Source of the DNA: Darksidea phi
Lineage: Eukaryota > Ascomycota > Dothideomycetes > Pleosporales > Lentitheciaceae
Length of the DNA stretch: 64,000 bases
Reading direction: 5' to 3'
NCBI GenBank assembly: GCA_030770425.1
Contig: JASJFT010000021.1
Span: forward strand, 248,001 to 312,000
Part shown: positions 32,702 through 42,212 of the stretch, one piece after another
Position numbering within the stretch: position 1 is the first letter of the stretch
Layout: each line of letters starts with the position of its first letter
The notes under the pieces: model-generated
Told to the model about the DNA's origin: nothing
What the model saw: the letters and a program-made list of their open reading frames with translations, nothing else
Databases searched by the model: none
Program-made: the position numbers and the translations under genes

Positions 32702-34243
32702 ATGTTCACCGTTAAACCCCCCAAAATAAAGACTCGGACCGTCTCCGTACCCGTCAAACAGACACCCACCGCCGCCATAAGTACAAATGGCATACGCAAG
32801 GCTAGTGCGACAGCGGCGCCACCGACCAGCCGGTTCAACCTGACGCCTTCAACCAAGGCGCGGACAGCGACATCTTCGGCGCATGCGCAGTCGCGAGAAC
32901 CCGCGCGCAAGTCGTTATCCGTGTCGCATGTGCAGCAACGCAAGCGCAAATTGACTCCGAGTACCCCGCAATGGGCAAGCAGCGATGAGTCGAGCGACGA
33001 GGATACCGACCTCTTGAGCGTCAGGAAGAGGCAGAAAACAAGCAGTAGTATTGAGCCTATGAGTTTGAACCGCTGCCTGGAACCCGATCACAAGAGGCGC
33101 ATACGGATAGACGAGTCGGACGAACAGAAGTTACAAAATGAGGCCGTGGACTCAACGAATGGAACCCAGAAGGCTGTCAAGGAGGCAAGGCTCATACATG
33201 GCCTAAAGATGTCAAGAGGAGAATGGGCCAAGGACTTCAAGCCTGCTTTTCCTGGCAAAGGCCATAGCAACCTCGTGGTAGAGCTACAGTACCCTAGCCG
33301 GGCAAGTCCGGAACGCTTCGAGACTGTGGTGCCATACGATTCTAGTAACTTCAACCCACTCGATGACATATACTTTTCTATCGAAGAAATAATACAACAC
33401 TATCTCCCTGCGGATATCGGTATGGAGCTTTCCTCGGAAGCGGACGGAATTGTCCGCCTACTTAAACGCGCAATTACAAAGAACTCACCAGAAGACTTCA
33501 GGACGACGATCGCAGAGTTCAACAAAATCATCAGGGACAATCTCGAAAACGGCACGGTCGCAGGGGTGTTGGATGGTATGCATGCAATTCCACTCAGTCT
33601 GGTTAAGCGGATATTAGCACAGGTGTACCTACGCACCGTCTCGCCACATGCCCACCTTCTACGCCGTGTTAAGGACAGGAAGACGACATATGGAGAGCTA
33701 TTGCCAAACTTCGTACACAACGTCTTCCAGCAAACAGGCCTGAACTCTTCATCTGTCTTTATAGATCTTGGCTCCGGCGTCGGCAATGTAGTCCTTCAGT
33801 CCGCTCTGCAGACTGGTGCCGAGAGTTGGGGCATTGAAATCATGGACACACCGGCCTCCTTCGCAAACGACCAGGCCAATGAGTTGCGCGCCCGATCGAA
33901 ACTCTGGAACATCTCCCTAGGCCCCATCACCCTTCTCCACGGCGATTTCCTCGAAAGTCCAGCTGTCGACGCCGTGCTCCGCCGCGCAGACGTCGTTCTG
34001 GTCAACAACAAAGTCTTCCCGCAGAAGCTCAACGGCGCGCTGTTAGACAAGTTCTTGGACCTCAAGGAGGGCTGCAAGGTCGTTAGTCTTGAGACCTTTG
34101 GTAGTGGCGCTGGCAAACAGGGTGTCCGCAACGAAAATAGCATTGCTACTATTTTCGATGAGGAGCGCTTTGAGTCTGGGACTAACAGTGTCAGCTGGGC
34201 CTGTGAGAGCGTCGAGTATTTCATTTCGACAAAGTCGCGTTGA
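32702..34243 (+). CDS. dot1: Histone H3 lysine-79 methyltransferase (DOT1)
   Basis: Nuclear enzyme that methylates H3K79 on nucleosomes and affects silencing and DNA-damage checkpoints. 513 residues without introns. The first ~120 residues are Lys/Arg/Ser/Thr-rich and would bind DNA or acidic nucleosome surfaces. The catalytic DOT1 domain fills the C-terminal half. VFIDLGSGVGNVVLQ at about residue 352 is the S-adenosylmethionine loop (motif I), and GIEIMD and ADVVLVNNKVF are motif II and the Asn-rich post-motif typical of DOT1. YGELLPNFV precedes motif I as in yeast. The start MFTVKPPK is the first ATG; only non-ATG codons lie upstream in frame. Confidence 0.93.
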   Translation: MFTVKPPKIKTRTVSVPVKQTPTAAISTNGIRKASATAAPPTSRFNLTPSTKARTATSSAHAQSREPARKSLSVSHVQQRKRKLTPSTPQWASSDESSDEDTDLLSVRKRQKTSSSIEPMSLNRCLEPDHKRRIRIDESDEQKLQNEAVDSTNGTQKAVKEARLIHGLKMSRGEWAKDFKPAFPGKGHSNLVVELQYPSRASPERFETVVPYDSSNFNPLDDIYFSIEEIIQHYLPADIGMELSSEADGIVRLLKRAITKNSPEDFRTTIAEFNKIIRDNLENGTVAGVLDGMHAIPLSLVKRILAQVYLRTVSPHAHLLRRVKDRKTTYGELLPNFVHNVFQQTGLNSSSVFIDLGSGVGNVVLQSALQTGAESWGIEIMDTPASFANDQANELRARSKLWNISLGPITLLHGDFLESPAVDAVLRRADVVLVNNKVFPQKLNGALLDKFLDLKEGCKVVSLETFGSGAGKQGVRNENSIATIFDEERFESGTNSVSWACESVEYFISTKSR

Positions 34244-34811
34244 GGTGCCACTTTGGGACGTTTGTAGGTGTTAGGGTCGGGTGCATCGCGGTATTTTTGC
34301 ATACTTCTTCGATAGGCGCGATGAATTGGTAAGTGCGTGCGTGGGTGTACAGTCTTTTACATTTTTCTCTATCTAGTCATCTGGGTATCCGCGACACTGG
34401 ATGCTCAGTATTTTTTATTTGTTTTTGGTACTGGAGCTGGCATAACATCGATATCCGGATCTAGGGCTAGCAATGGTATTTGGGCTGTGGAGTACGTGAG
34501 CTTCGGCTTTCTTCCAATTTTTCGCACCCTTTTTTGGCTTTTTGTCGGTCGTTACAGCGCAGCGAGCTTGCTTGAGCGTATGAGCTATTTATCGAACGAG
34601 CCTCTTTGGAAATATTTGTGTAGACCTTATTCATATACCCCCTGGTATGTAGGTAGAATGGCAGAGTGGCCGAGTAGATATATATGTCGCGAGCTGTTGA
34701 GAGTTTTCCTGGTCGTGGGGTGATGTGGAGTGGTGTGGGCATGCGTGATCTCCGCTTTCTAATAACAATGTCTTACTTACTATATATACTACATCGCAGA
34801 GAATAATAAGC
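34244..34811. other. Spacer between DOT1 and 5S rRNA genes
   Basis: AT-rich; no gene seen. A tRNA-like string at 34660-34680 was examined and rejected. Confidence 0.45.
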
Positions 34812-34930
34812 ACATACGACCATAGGACGCTGAATACAAGGCTTCCCGTTCGCTCAGCCATATTTAAGCAGCGTACCGGTGGACTAGTAGTTAGGTGGGT
34901 GACCACTAGCGAATCCCCACTGTTGTATGT
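34812..34930 (+). rRNA. 5S ribosomal RNA gene (isolated copy)
   Basis: 119 bases starting ACATACGACCATAGG and ending CTGTTGTATGT. The ends pair as helix I, GCTTCCCGT.CGCTCAGCC is the fungal 5S core, and GGTGGGTGACCAC is the helix IV/V block. ACGCTG pairs with CAGCGT to form helix II. An isolated copy next to protein genes is normal for filamentous ascomycetes, where 5S genes are dispersed. Compared with the fungal consensus I remember, there are a few C-to-T or G-to-A differences (for example CATATTTAAG and GTTAGGTGGG), so it could be a weakly mutated copy. Confidence 0.92.
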
Positions 34931-34948
34931 TTTTGATTTTTTTTTTGG
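34931..34948 (+). terminator. RNA polymerase III terminator of the 5S gene
   Basis: T-run directly after the mature 5S end (four T, GA, then a long T tract), the usual Pol III stop. Confidence 0.8.
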
Positions 34949-35135
34949 CCACAGGGATGACATATTATAGTAAGTTATCTGGCCGCTAGGTAGCTGTATG
35001 TACGGTACGTCCTTTAACTGAAGAATTGTATCTTCGAGCAATTTTTATGTAAATTAGCTCCATCCTATATATAAGTATATTATTTCCTTGCCCTATTCTC
35101 TCCGGAAAATCTTTTGCTCCTAATTAAAACCGCTT

Positions 35136-35245
35136 GTCAATATTCGAAATGCTACCTTATCGGTCTTACTATGTACAGCTCTCATATCGTATATAGGGTA
35201 TAGGTATATTGTGTTTCGTGCGGACCTACGAAAGAGATTCCTTCT
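35136..35245 (-). repeat. Dispersed repeat family A, copy 4 (inverted)
   Basis: Read on the minus strand it matches the family: GTAGGTCCGCACGAAACACAA, CGATA..GAGCTGTA and the GTAAGACCGATAAGGTAGC tail, which aligns with GTAATACCGACGAGGTAAT of the copy at 57343. It lies just beyond the 3' end of the SNF2 relic. Confidence 0.75.
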
Positions 35246-35351
35246 TTATAAAACCAAAACATATAACACGAGCCGTACGGTATCGAGTACTAGCGCCTTT
35301 ATCTTATATGTGGCGCCTTGCCAATTGTGTTTGTCTAGTTTGTTTTGATTA

Positions 35352-36171
35352 TTAATTTTGGCAAGCCAAAAATAGTCCTTGTGTCTGGAAAAACTTGTCG
35401 CGGTCGATGCCCTCGGTGGGGTCCTCGAAGTCGTTATTATCCGGGTCTGCCGTACCGTTAGCATGGTAGTTATACGATCGATAGGGCTAACGTACCTCCA
35501 TCGCTGTCGTCCGGATTATAGTCGTCGTCCGGCCGGGCCTGCTGTGCCGCCCTCTTCCTCGCCTTCCTCGCGTCCGCTCTCGCCTTCTTCATCTGCTCTT
35601 TCTTTTCGTGGGCCTTCACCCACTCGTCGTTCGGGAGATCGAGGAACTTTAGGAGTGGATTGAATGATAGGAACGTAAGAGCACGGGCGGTACGGGCATT
35701 GGGGACGGCGTCGGGGTTGCCGCGGCTATCGACCTTGATCGTGAAGCGGCGAGCACTCCATGCTTCTTGCCCTTAGTCGTAGTAGTCTTGGGCCATCGGC
35801 TTGAATACTCGCTCGAATTCGAAGGCTCGGAGCGGCTTCATATTGCGGCTAATCGTCCGATCAGACCCGATCGGACACGCCGAGCTGTAGTCCCGGCGAA
35901 GCAGATAGTATCGCAGGAACATCTGGCCGTGTCGGTGCAATTCTACTTCGGACTCGAATGGGTTCATCATCATCCATTTCTCGAAGCAATAGACCGCGGC
36001 GCGAAGAATGGCAGCAGGATGGTCATCTGGCAGCTTGTATGGGTTCGTCTGGTTAACCCGGTACCCGATGGCCGGGTCTGAAACCTTGGCCTTCGCCGCC
36101 AGCTCGCGGCTCTCGACCTGGGCGATGAGGGCATCAACGGGCGCCATTGAAATCGGCAAGACTTGTTTTTA
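35352..36171 (-). pseudogene. SNF2-helicase relic, probable C-terminal part
   Basis: One minus-strand frame runs from about 36160 through PYKLPDDHPAAILRAAVYCF and LRRDYSSACPIG to QDYYD, hits a TAA, and continues in the same frame through WSARRFTIKVD to a Lys/Ala/Arg-rich stretch (KKARADARKARKRAAQQAR) and DDDYNPDDSDG. A 50-nt intron (35447-35496, GTACGT..GCTAACG..CAG) leads to a final acidic exon ending at 35352. The TAA is one C-to-T change from CAA. Its strand matches the HELICc piece at 36771-37735, suggesting parts of one gene separated by about 600 bp of unrelated sequence. That linkage is inference. Confidence 0.6.
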
Positions 36172-36384
36172 GATCTTTCGACGGTCGAGAGAACGTCCAG
36201 TTGGAGTATAGCTCTCGGAGGAATTCGACCATAATACAGGTAGGGTTGGGTTATTCGCAGTCGTCCGGCCATAATGGACGAATTTTAAATTCTTCGAGTT
36301 CTCCCACCATTAAACTTGAGAAAGGAGAGTTCCAGAGGACACCACCATACACGGGGCTGCTTGTACATTTTAGAGCCATGTGTG

Positions 36385-36440
36385 TATACTTCCATCTTTT
36401 TTTTACTCCCATCTTTTTTTACTTCCATCTTTTTTACTCC
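36385..36440 (+). repeat. Short tandem repeat of T-rich 18-bp units
   Basis: About three units of ACTYCCATCTTTTTTT in a row. Confidence 0.7.
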
Positions 36441-36697
36441 CCTAACGCCTCCCGCAGGGCAAGCCTATACGGTAGGAGGAGGCTGTTTCCCGCTGCTACT
36501 CAGCGAGAGGCGCGCTCAGCATCGCTTGCGTCCCAGACACGATCCTCATACACATAGAAGGTGCCAAGGTCCGCCGGACGAAAACCCTCCGGTCATCCCT
36601 AACCGTGTCTATGTACCATAAACCGAACACCACAGACGACGTTTTTTCCCGTACTGTCCAATTCGGATCTTTCTTTCCGTTTTTTAGATGCTGTTCA

Positions 36698-36770
36698 TGC
36701 GTTGGCTTTACCCAATGTTTAGACGCCCCCATTATGTTTGCTTTCCCCAGTTTTTAGACACCCCCATCAT
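36698..36770 (+). repeat. Two tandem ~37-bp units
   Basis: Two adjacent units, each built as ATG(Y)..GGCTTTACCC or GCTTTCCCC followed by GTTTAGACGCCCCCAT or GTTTTTAGACACCCCCAT. They lie exactly where the SNF2 relic's frame is cut off. Confidence 0.7.
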
Positions 36771-37735
36771 TTAACCCTTGGCTTCCGTTGAAGTGTTCGA
36801 CATGATCGACTCGGCCTCGACCCCCAGTGCCCGAAGAATGACCGTTACGAACATCTGTTCCCACGGCGATTGGGCAAAGATCAAGGCCTTTTCTCCTAAC
36901 TCGCCCACTTGGGAGTGTATGGCTGCAAGGAGGACTCGAAGTCGAATAGAGGTAGAGGTAAACTGATTGACCATCTCCACCATGCGCATGTTGTCAATAT
37001 CGCCCCACCCTTGGACAATCTTCACATTCCCGTCTCGCTCTGCCGTGGCCTTGATGTTCTTGAGCAACTTTACCAGAAAACCCTTGGCGTCTCTCCTCTC
37101 GAAGAAGGCTTCGTATTCGGTGATGTGCGGATTCTTCTTTTAGCGGGTGTGCTTTCCCCTGTTATTCACGGGGCTATCCTTGTCTGGGATATGGATGCAA
37201 TGCATGTCATCTGCAAAGTGCAGTAACGGGCATATACTGAGGAGGTTTAGGATTCGAGCACTGCGGCCATTGATGTACGACTGTTTGGCGTCGCCGTCCC
37301 CGTCGTCGGAACCGTAGAGAGTGCGGATGTAGTAGGGTGCGACCTGGTCATAGATAGCCTAGGAAAAGGCGTCGTTCTCAAGACGGAGTCGTAGCGCAGT
37401 GGATTGCGGCATCGAATTACCAATGTAATGTGTCCTTCCGTCGGGATATACGACACACTCGGAGGCATAGTCTCGTCGGATTATACAGGCGGCCCAGATC
37501 AGACTGATACGTCTTCTAATCTCGGCGGGGCCAAGCGTGTCGGTAACGAACTTTTAGAAGGCGGCGTAGGTGTAGCAGCAGCGAATCTGCTCGGGCCGTA
37601 GGAGGCGACCGGTCGCCGCGTCAAGCTCGTATGGATCCTCAAGTGTGTCCGTATCGATCCTCCTCTTAGCCTCTTGATTGTCATCTAGGTTTTGGATGAA
37701 CGACGCTCCTAGCAGCACACCGCGGTTTTAAGGCG
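36771..37735 (-). pseudogene. SNF2-family helicase relic with RIP-like stops
   Basis: The minus-strand frame reads FIQNLDDNQEAKRRIDTDTL, later FVTDTLGPAEIRRR, DQVAPYYIRTLYG and QSYINGRSARILNLLS, and ends with KALIFAQSPWEQMFVTVILR. This corresponds to the region between the two RecA lobes of a SNF2 ATPase and the start of the HELICc lobe. Internal stops (TAA after YAAF, TAG after DAFS, TAA after KHTR, and a TAA upstream) are all one C-to-T change from CAA or CAG. The frame ends abruptly after EAKG, before the later helicase motifs. It is clearly dead. Related SNF2 genes are often multicopy in Dothideomycetes, which would explain RIP-type damage. Confidence 0.75.
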
Positions 37736-37755
37736 CTAGTCCTATTTGGGTCGAG

Positions 37756-37881
37756 CAAACAAAAGCGATTTCGGCGCCCGAGCATATAGTGGAAATTTGC
37801 GCGTTTTGTTTTTCGGCGCCCCGAACATGTAGTAGAACCCTGCTCGTTTTGTTTCTCGGCGCCCCGAGCATGTAATAATCA
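37756..37881 (+). repeat. Three ~45-bp tandem units
   Basis: Units near 37756, 37801 and 37846 each contain a (T)TTTGTTTTTCGGCGCCC-like block followed by CGAGCATGTAGTAG-like sequence. The first copy is the most diverged. Confidence 0.8.
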
Positions 37882-38175
37882 ATGGGGAGGATGGCCGAAG
37901 CGAAGGCGAAGCGAGCCGCCGAGAGACTGCGTAAGGCGCGGATCAAGGCCGCGCAGTACTTCTCGAACGATGCCGACGATGCCAACGCTACCTCGAAGCC
38001 TGATGGCGGTCAAGAGACGTCCCAGCCCGGCCAATCGACCAAAGCCAACCGACCCAGCGTAAATCCTGGTCCGTCTGCGACGGGACTAAACGTGTTGTAG
38101 CGTTTCGATCGCAAACCCGTTGTTGTCGGCCAGTATGCCCGTGAATGCTTTTCTATTACCTCTGAGGAGCCCTGA
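37882..38175 (+). pseudogene. Possible N-terminal gene fragment, Ala/Lys-rich
   Basis: ATG at 37882 opens an Ala/Lys/Arg-rich helical stretch (MAEAKAKRAAERLRKARIKA) and a polar linker, then a TAG, then continues in frame as RFDRKPVVVGQYARECFSIT to a TGA. The basic composition resembles the Lys/Ala stretch of the SNF2 relic on the other strand. I do not recognise a family. If genuine, its TAG is another C-to-T-type stop. Confidence 0.35.
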
Positions 38176-39589
38176 CCTCGTGTTCTGTTGCTCGTAGGCG
38201 TATACGGATCGTCATGCGAGAGGACGACGGCGGAAAGGCAGATGCGACGGCGTTGGTGGAGTGGAGAGGGACGGCGGGGAGTATTGTTGTGATGTAGACG
38301 GGCTTGGGGGCGAGCTTATCAGTAAGCGTTTGCCTGTCTCCAAAGTGAAGGTGAAGGTGAAGGCGAAGGTGAAGGCGACTTCCAGACTTAAACACATGCG
38401 CGAGCCTAGGAAGCAACTACACCCACTCCACACATGTGTCCTTTGCTGGCAGGTATTTTTTCCCCACGCCCGCTCCACATGGCTCTGGGTTTTACATTTT
38501 TACTGTCCGGCCAGCTACATATCAAACCGTCTTTGTCTGTTTAGGACCGGCCCAGAGAGGCAGCCATCCGTCTGTTGCGACGACACTTTCAGCGCCATAA
38601 CTTGGCACCCCTCAACTTTTAGATTTTAGCACACATAAGTCGCTCCGCGTAGTGGTTTTAGAGGAAATGTATGGGCGAGTGGTAGCCAGAAGACTTGCTA
38701 CATAGCCTCTTATACTCATTGTTTGGCGCCCGGCTTCGCCGCCTAGATAGAGCTAGTTGAGTACGGCATTGTGCGAGGTTAGATGTTCTGTTTCATTATA
38801 CATCATGCATTGAGTTCTCCGTCGGCGAACGCTTCGTCATAGGTGGGGTGCTGTCAACGGCTGGAGATGGCCGCTTAGGAAGCACACTGGACCAGCATAA
38901 GTTACATCCTTTTTAAAGCTTACATGGTACCTAGGTAAGGTCCAGCTTAATATGATCGTCATATGTAGGTCTCTATCGAGCCGAGAGAGGCTTTGGCAGA
39001 CTTAAAACTATCTTAGAATTGCAACACATGTTCGCTCCATGACGTCAGACTTTGTAAGCATCTGTACCTAGGTGTTTCAAGAAAATCTCTTAAAATCATA
39101 TTCCTCATATTCATGTCATTTCAGTAAGTCTCTCGTGCGATAATTGAAGAACCAGTGGGAAGAGACACATGTTCGCACGATCTGCGAATCCCATCCGGTA
39201 GCCAACGGCACGATAGAAGAATGCAATCGCGATGGGATCTACCTGGAGGCATGTCACGCTGAAATACTCTAAATGAGTCTATATGAGGCACTGCAAGGTC
39301 AAAATCTGTCTAGAAGTGGCAAGGTAAGTTGGTGGTGATGAATCATCCCGCCAGGTATCAGCTGTCCGGCGTTAGATTGGAGCCAGGTCTCAGCTTCAAA
39401 TACAAGTCTAACTGTCAAAACACAGCCACCAAATTCTTTTCTGCTACCTGCATTTGATCTTATATGTCGAACACGCGAAATGCAACGCTCCGCTGATGAA
39501 GAAGTTTATGGGACGTTGAGCAGGCAGCAGGTCACGTTTCTGGCTGCTCTCGAGTCTGGCAGACTACTGTCGCTACCGCTCAACATCAT
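38176..39589. other. Gene-poor AT-rich spacer
   Basis: No gene recognised. A GAAGGTGAAGGCGAAGGTGAAGG-type short repeat occurs at about 38345-38375. Confidence 0.4.
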
Positions 39590-39837
39590 GGCACGCGCCA
39601 CGCCCTCTCTGAGGCTCTGGCTGTTGCCCACATCATACGGCTCGCCCTCTTTTATAAGGCTTGGGCCGTTACCCTCGCAGTTATGCCGTGACGTGAACCT
39701 CAGGCAATCACAGGCAATGAATGACCGCAACCAACAACCTTCTTACGTTTCAACGTATTCGGGACGAAATATCTTTTTGTGTCACCTTTTGGGTATTCCG
39801 TGAGTTTGACGACGCGATGGCTGCTACTCATTCGATA
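39590..39837 (+). repeat. Dispersed repeat family B, copy 1
   Basis: About 248 bp starting GGCACGCGCCACGCCCTC and ending ACTCATTCGATA. Shared blocks include GGCCGTTACCCTCGCA, CAACAACCTTCTTACG, TATTCGGGACGAAATATCTT and TATTCCGTGAGTTTGACGAC. Other copies are at 59227 (same strand), 60297 and 63546 (inverted). Confidence 0.9.
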
Positions 39838-40015
39838 GGTTGAACACGCGCTGCTCATGGTATGGAGCCTGTCAATCCAGCCCTCCGGCCCTTATGGCGC
39901 TGCTATACGGTTTGACCGGTTGGTCAATGTGCAAGGCTGAAATTTGCTTGCTTCGTTAATAAACCCCGCCCTGACTCCCGTCCCTTGCTGCCTTCGCTCC
40001 TCAACATTGCTCGCC

Positions 40016-40938
40016 ATGGACCCGCCACCGGATGGAGCGATCGCCCGCAACAACTCTTTCCAGCAACAGGGGACAACTGACTGGACGCAACTCGCCTCAA
40101 GCATTGTCCGCTACTCTTTGGACGTACTTTCGAGACTTCCGACTGCAAATGTGGACGTATATACTCTCGAGGTTGGAAGAGTTCTATCCAGCCGGTTCAG
40201 TTGTCAGCCGGCGGACGGAACAATATCAATGACGCCTTGGCGAAGCTTCACTCCTACAGAACGCTGGGAGATGCTCTCTGGTTTGTACTCGGCATTAGAC
40301 ATGTTGTGAGGAGTATGCCGATGACTGAAGAGGGTTTCGTTTGTTTGGCGCTGTGCGGAGCTCTGAACGAATTCTATCATGAGACCGTAGGGGCATCGAT
40401 TCTCCATGAGCTTGCGAGGTCCTTGAACGCTCCGCGCCCATTCGCACCCTCCTTATTTCAATGGAGAGCACTTCTGGGTTCTTGTGCTGGTGTATTCTCA
40501 ACCTCAGATTTCGGAGTGCTTGCCACGGAGTACACCGGGATACGACCTGATGGATGGCTTACCTATCAGACCAAGGAGCCTCGCACGCTCTGTGCCATGC
40601 CGAAGTCTATTACCGAAGCTCTCATAGGCATCGCAAGGGTCTCCAAGGGTGATATTTCGAGAATAATGATCACAGGGGACAATGACGTAGGCTTCCCCGC
40701 CGCCCCCTGTCAAGTTTTCCTGGGCCTGTCCTTTGAACTCCAAGATCATCAAGGGCGCCAACTCTTCGCAAACATGCCTGACTACGATACTCAAATAATT
40801 TTTGCCTTCAATGAGTCAACTGGATCCACACACAGTCCTCCGTTATCCTCTCAGTTTAAGGTGATCAGAAAGGCACTCCAGGATGCGGCTATTCGGCCAG
40901 AAAATGTATACACATGGACGAGACAGGAGTCATGCTAG
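40016..40938 (+). CDS. Fungal hypothetical protein, exon structure or frame uncertain
   Basis: The last ~230 codons (about 40220-40938) form a convincing frame: LHSYRTLGDALWFVLGIRHV, FALCGALNEF-like helices, ITEALIGIARVSKGDISRIM and GDNDVGFPAAPCQVFLGLSF. It resembles a family of Pezizomycotina proteins of unknown function. The likely start MDPPPDGAIARNN at 40016 is in a different frame, and WTYFRDFRLQMWTYILSRLE between them is in a third. Either two small introns or frameshifts are needed, and I could not place clean splice sites. The gene may be damaged. It has no transmembrane or secretion signal. Confidence 0.5.
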
Positions 40939-42212
40939 GCATGCTTAGTTGGATTCCAGATCATGTGATGCGATGGCGAATCACGAACGGTGACGTGACG
41001 AGCTAGTCTAGAACATACCCTTAATGCGGGCCTCTACAGGTATACCTCTAGCTCATAGATAGAAAAGAATCATCACATTTGTACCCTTAGTTCAAAGCTT
41101 CAACTTGCTTGGGTCTGTTAAAGTCCTTGCAGGCCAGAACGATCTGCGATACTACAGAGGTGCGGGTGTTGAGCGGATGATGGTAACTGCTAATCTATTA
41201 GAGATACGCTACCGACTTCCCTTAAATTATTGTTTTGCGGCTGGACTTGTATAACTTGAGTTAATCACTTCGCATGGAATTGATGGGGAGGACATCTTGA
41301 ACGCCCCGAACCCAATTCAGAAAGACGATAGGGCTGATAAAGAATACACGGATAGTAAAACTCCGGCCGACAAGCGCGGATGATAGGCTTGAGGCGTGAA
41401 GAGCGTAGCAAACCTGGCCTCACGTAACTACAAGCGTGCTTTATTTAGGTTAGATAAGGCGAAGCTTACCCAGGCACAGCAAGAATGTGCGGAATGCGGA
41501 GTAAGCAGAAGCATGTGGATGCTGGTTGGGCGCTGCCGATGGGCGCAATCCAGTTTTGTCTCTTCATCTGCATGCAGGAATGCTGCGTCACCTTAAGGAA
41601 TTTAAGCGCTACAAGTAGCCATAGGCTTAACGATAACTTCTCAGCATTGCTATAGGACTCCAAGGCTCGAACAAAGGTTGATAAACAAGGTCTAGGCAGG
41701 ATTTTGTGATGCGAGGTGTCAAGCGACAGTTGCTGTAAAGTGTTGCATTCCCGGTTAGTATTTCTGACAAAATGGTGCAAGTCCGATGATCGTATTTCTA
41801 GAATATCATCTTCAAAAAGATTACTGTAGACCGGACCGCCCGCCGATCGTTCCCGAAACCGCCTTCCTATACTGCCCCCTCTACACAATGCAGGCCAAGA
41901 CATCGCCAAAGCGAGGTGAGGACATAATTTAGCTAGAGTTCGCGGACAGTATTACATTGGAAAGCGAGCGTAACGAGGGGGCTTTGAATTACTTCTTCTA
42001 AACGAATGTCATATTCGACTGCGATTATGGTAAATCGCAACTTGATAGCAGCATAAAATCACTACTAACAATTCGGGCCGAACCTTGGGGAAGATCCCAG
42101 TTGAGGGACGAAACCTCTCAGGTACACATGCGAAAGAATGAACGCTCGCTACACCGAGCCTTACTCGACGCTTCACAACGCCTCCCCCCAACCAAAATAG
42201 TAGTATTCTGGC
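40939..42212. other. Spacer with no convincing gene
   Basis: Open frames of 60-147 codons at 41390-41910 have no motifs and poor starts. Treated as intergenic. Confidence 0.4.

Noticed and set aside
34655..34700. tRNA-like start (GGCAGAGTGGCCGAG)
   Set aside because: No T-loop (GTTCRANNC) or closing acceptor stem within 100 bases.
26101..35245. Family A copies at 26101 (+) and 35136 (-) as the two ends of one transposon
   Set aside because: They face in inverted orientation but enclose four ordinary housekeeping genes and a 5S gene; independent insertions are simpler.
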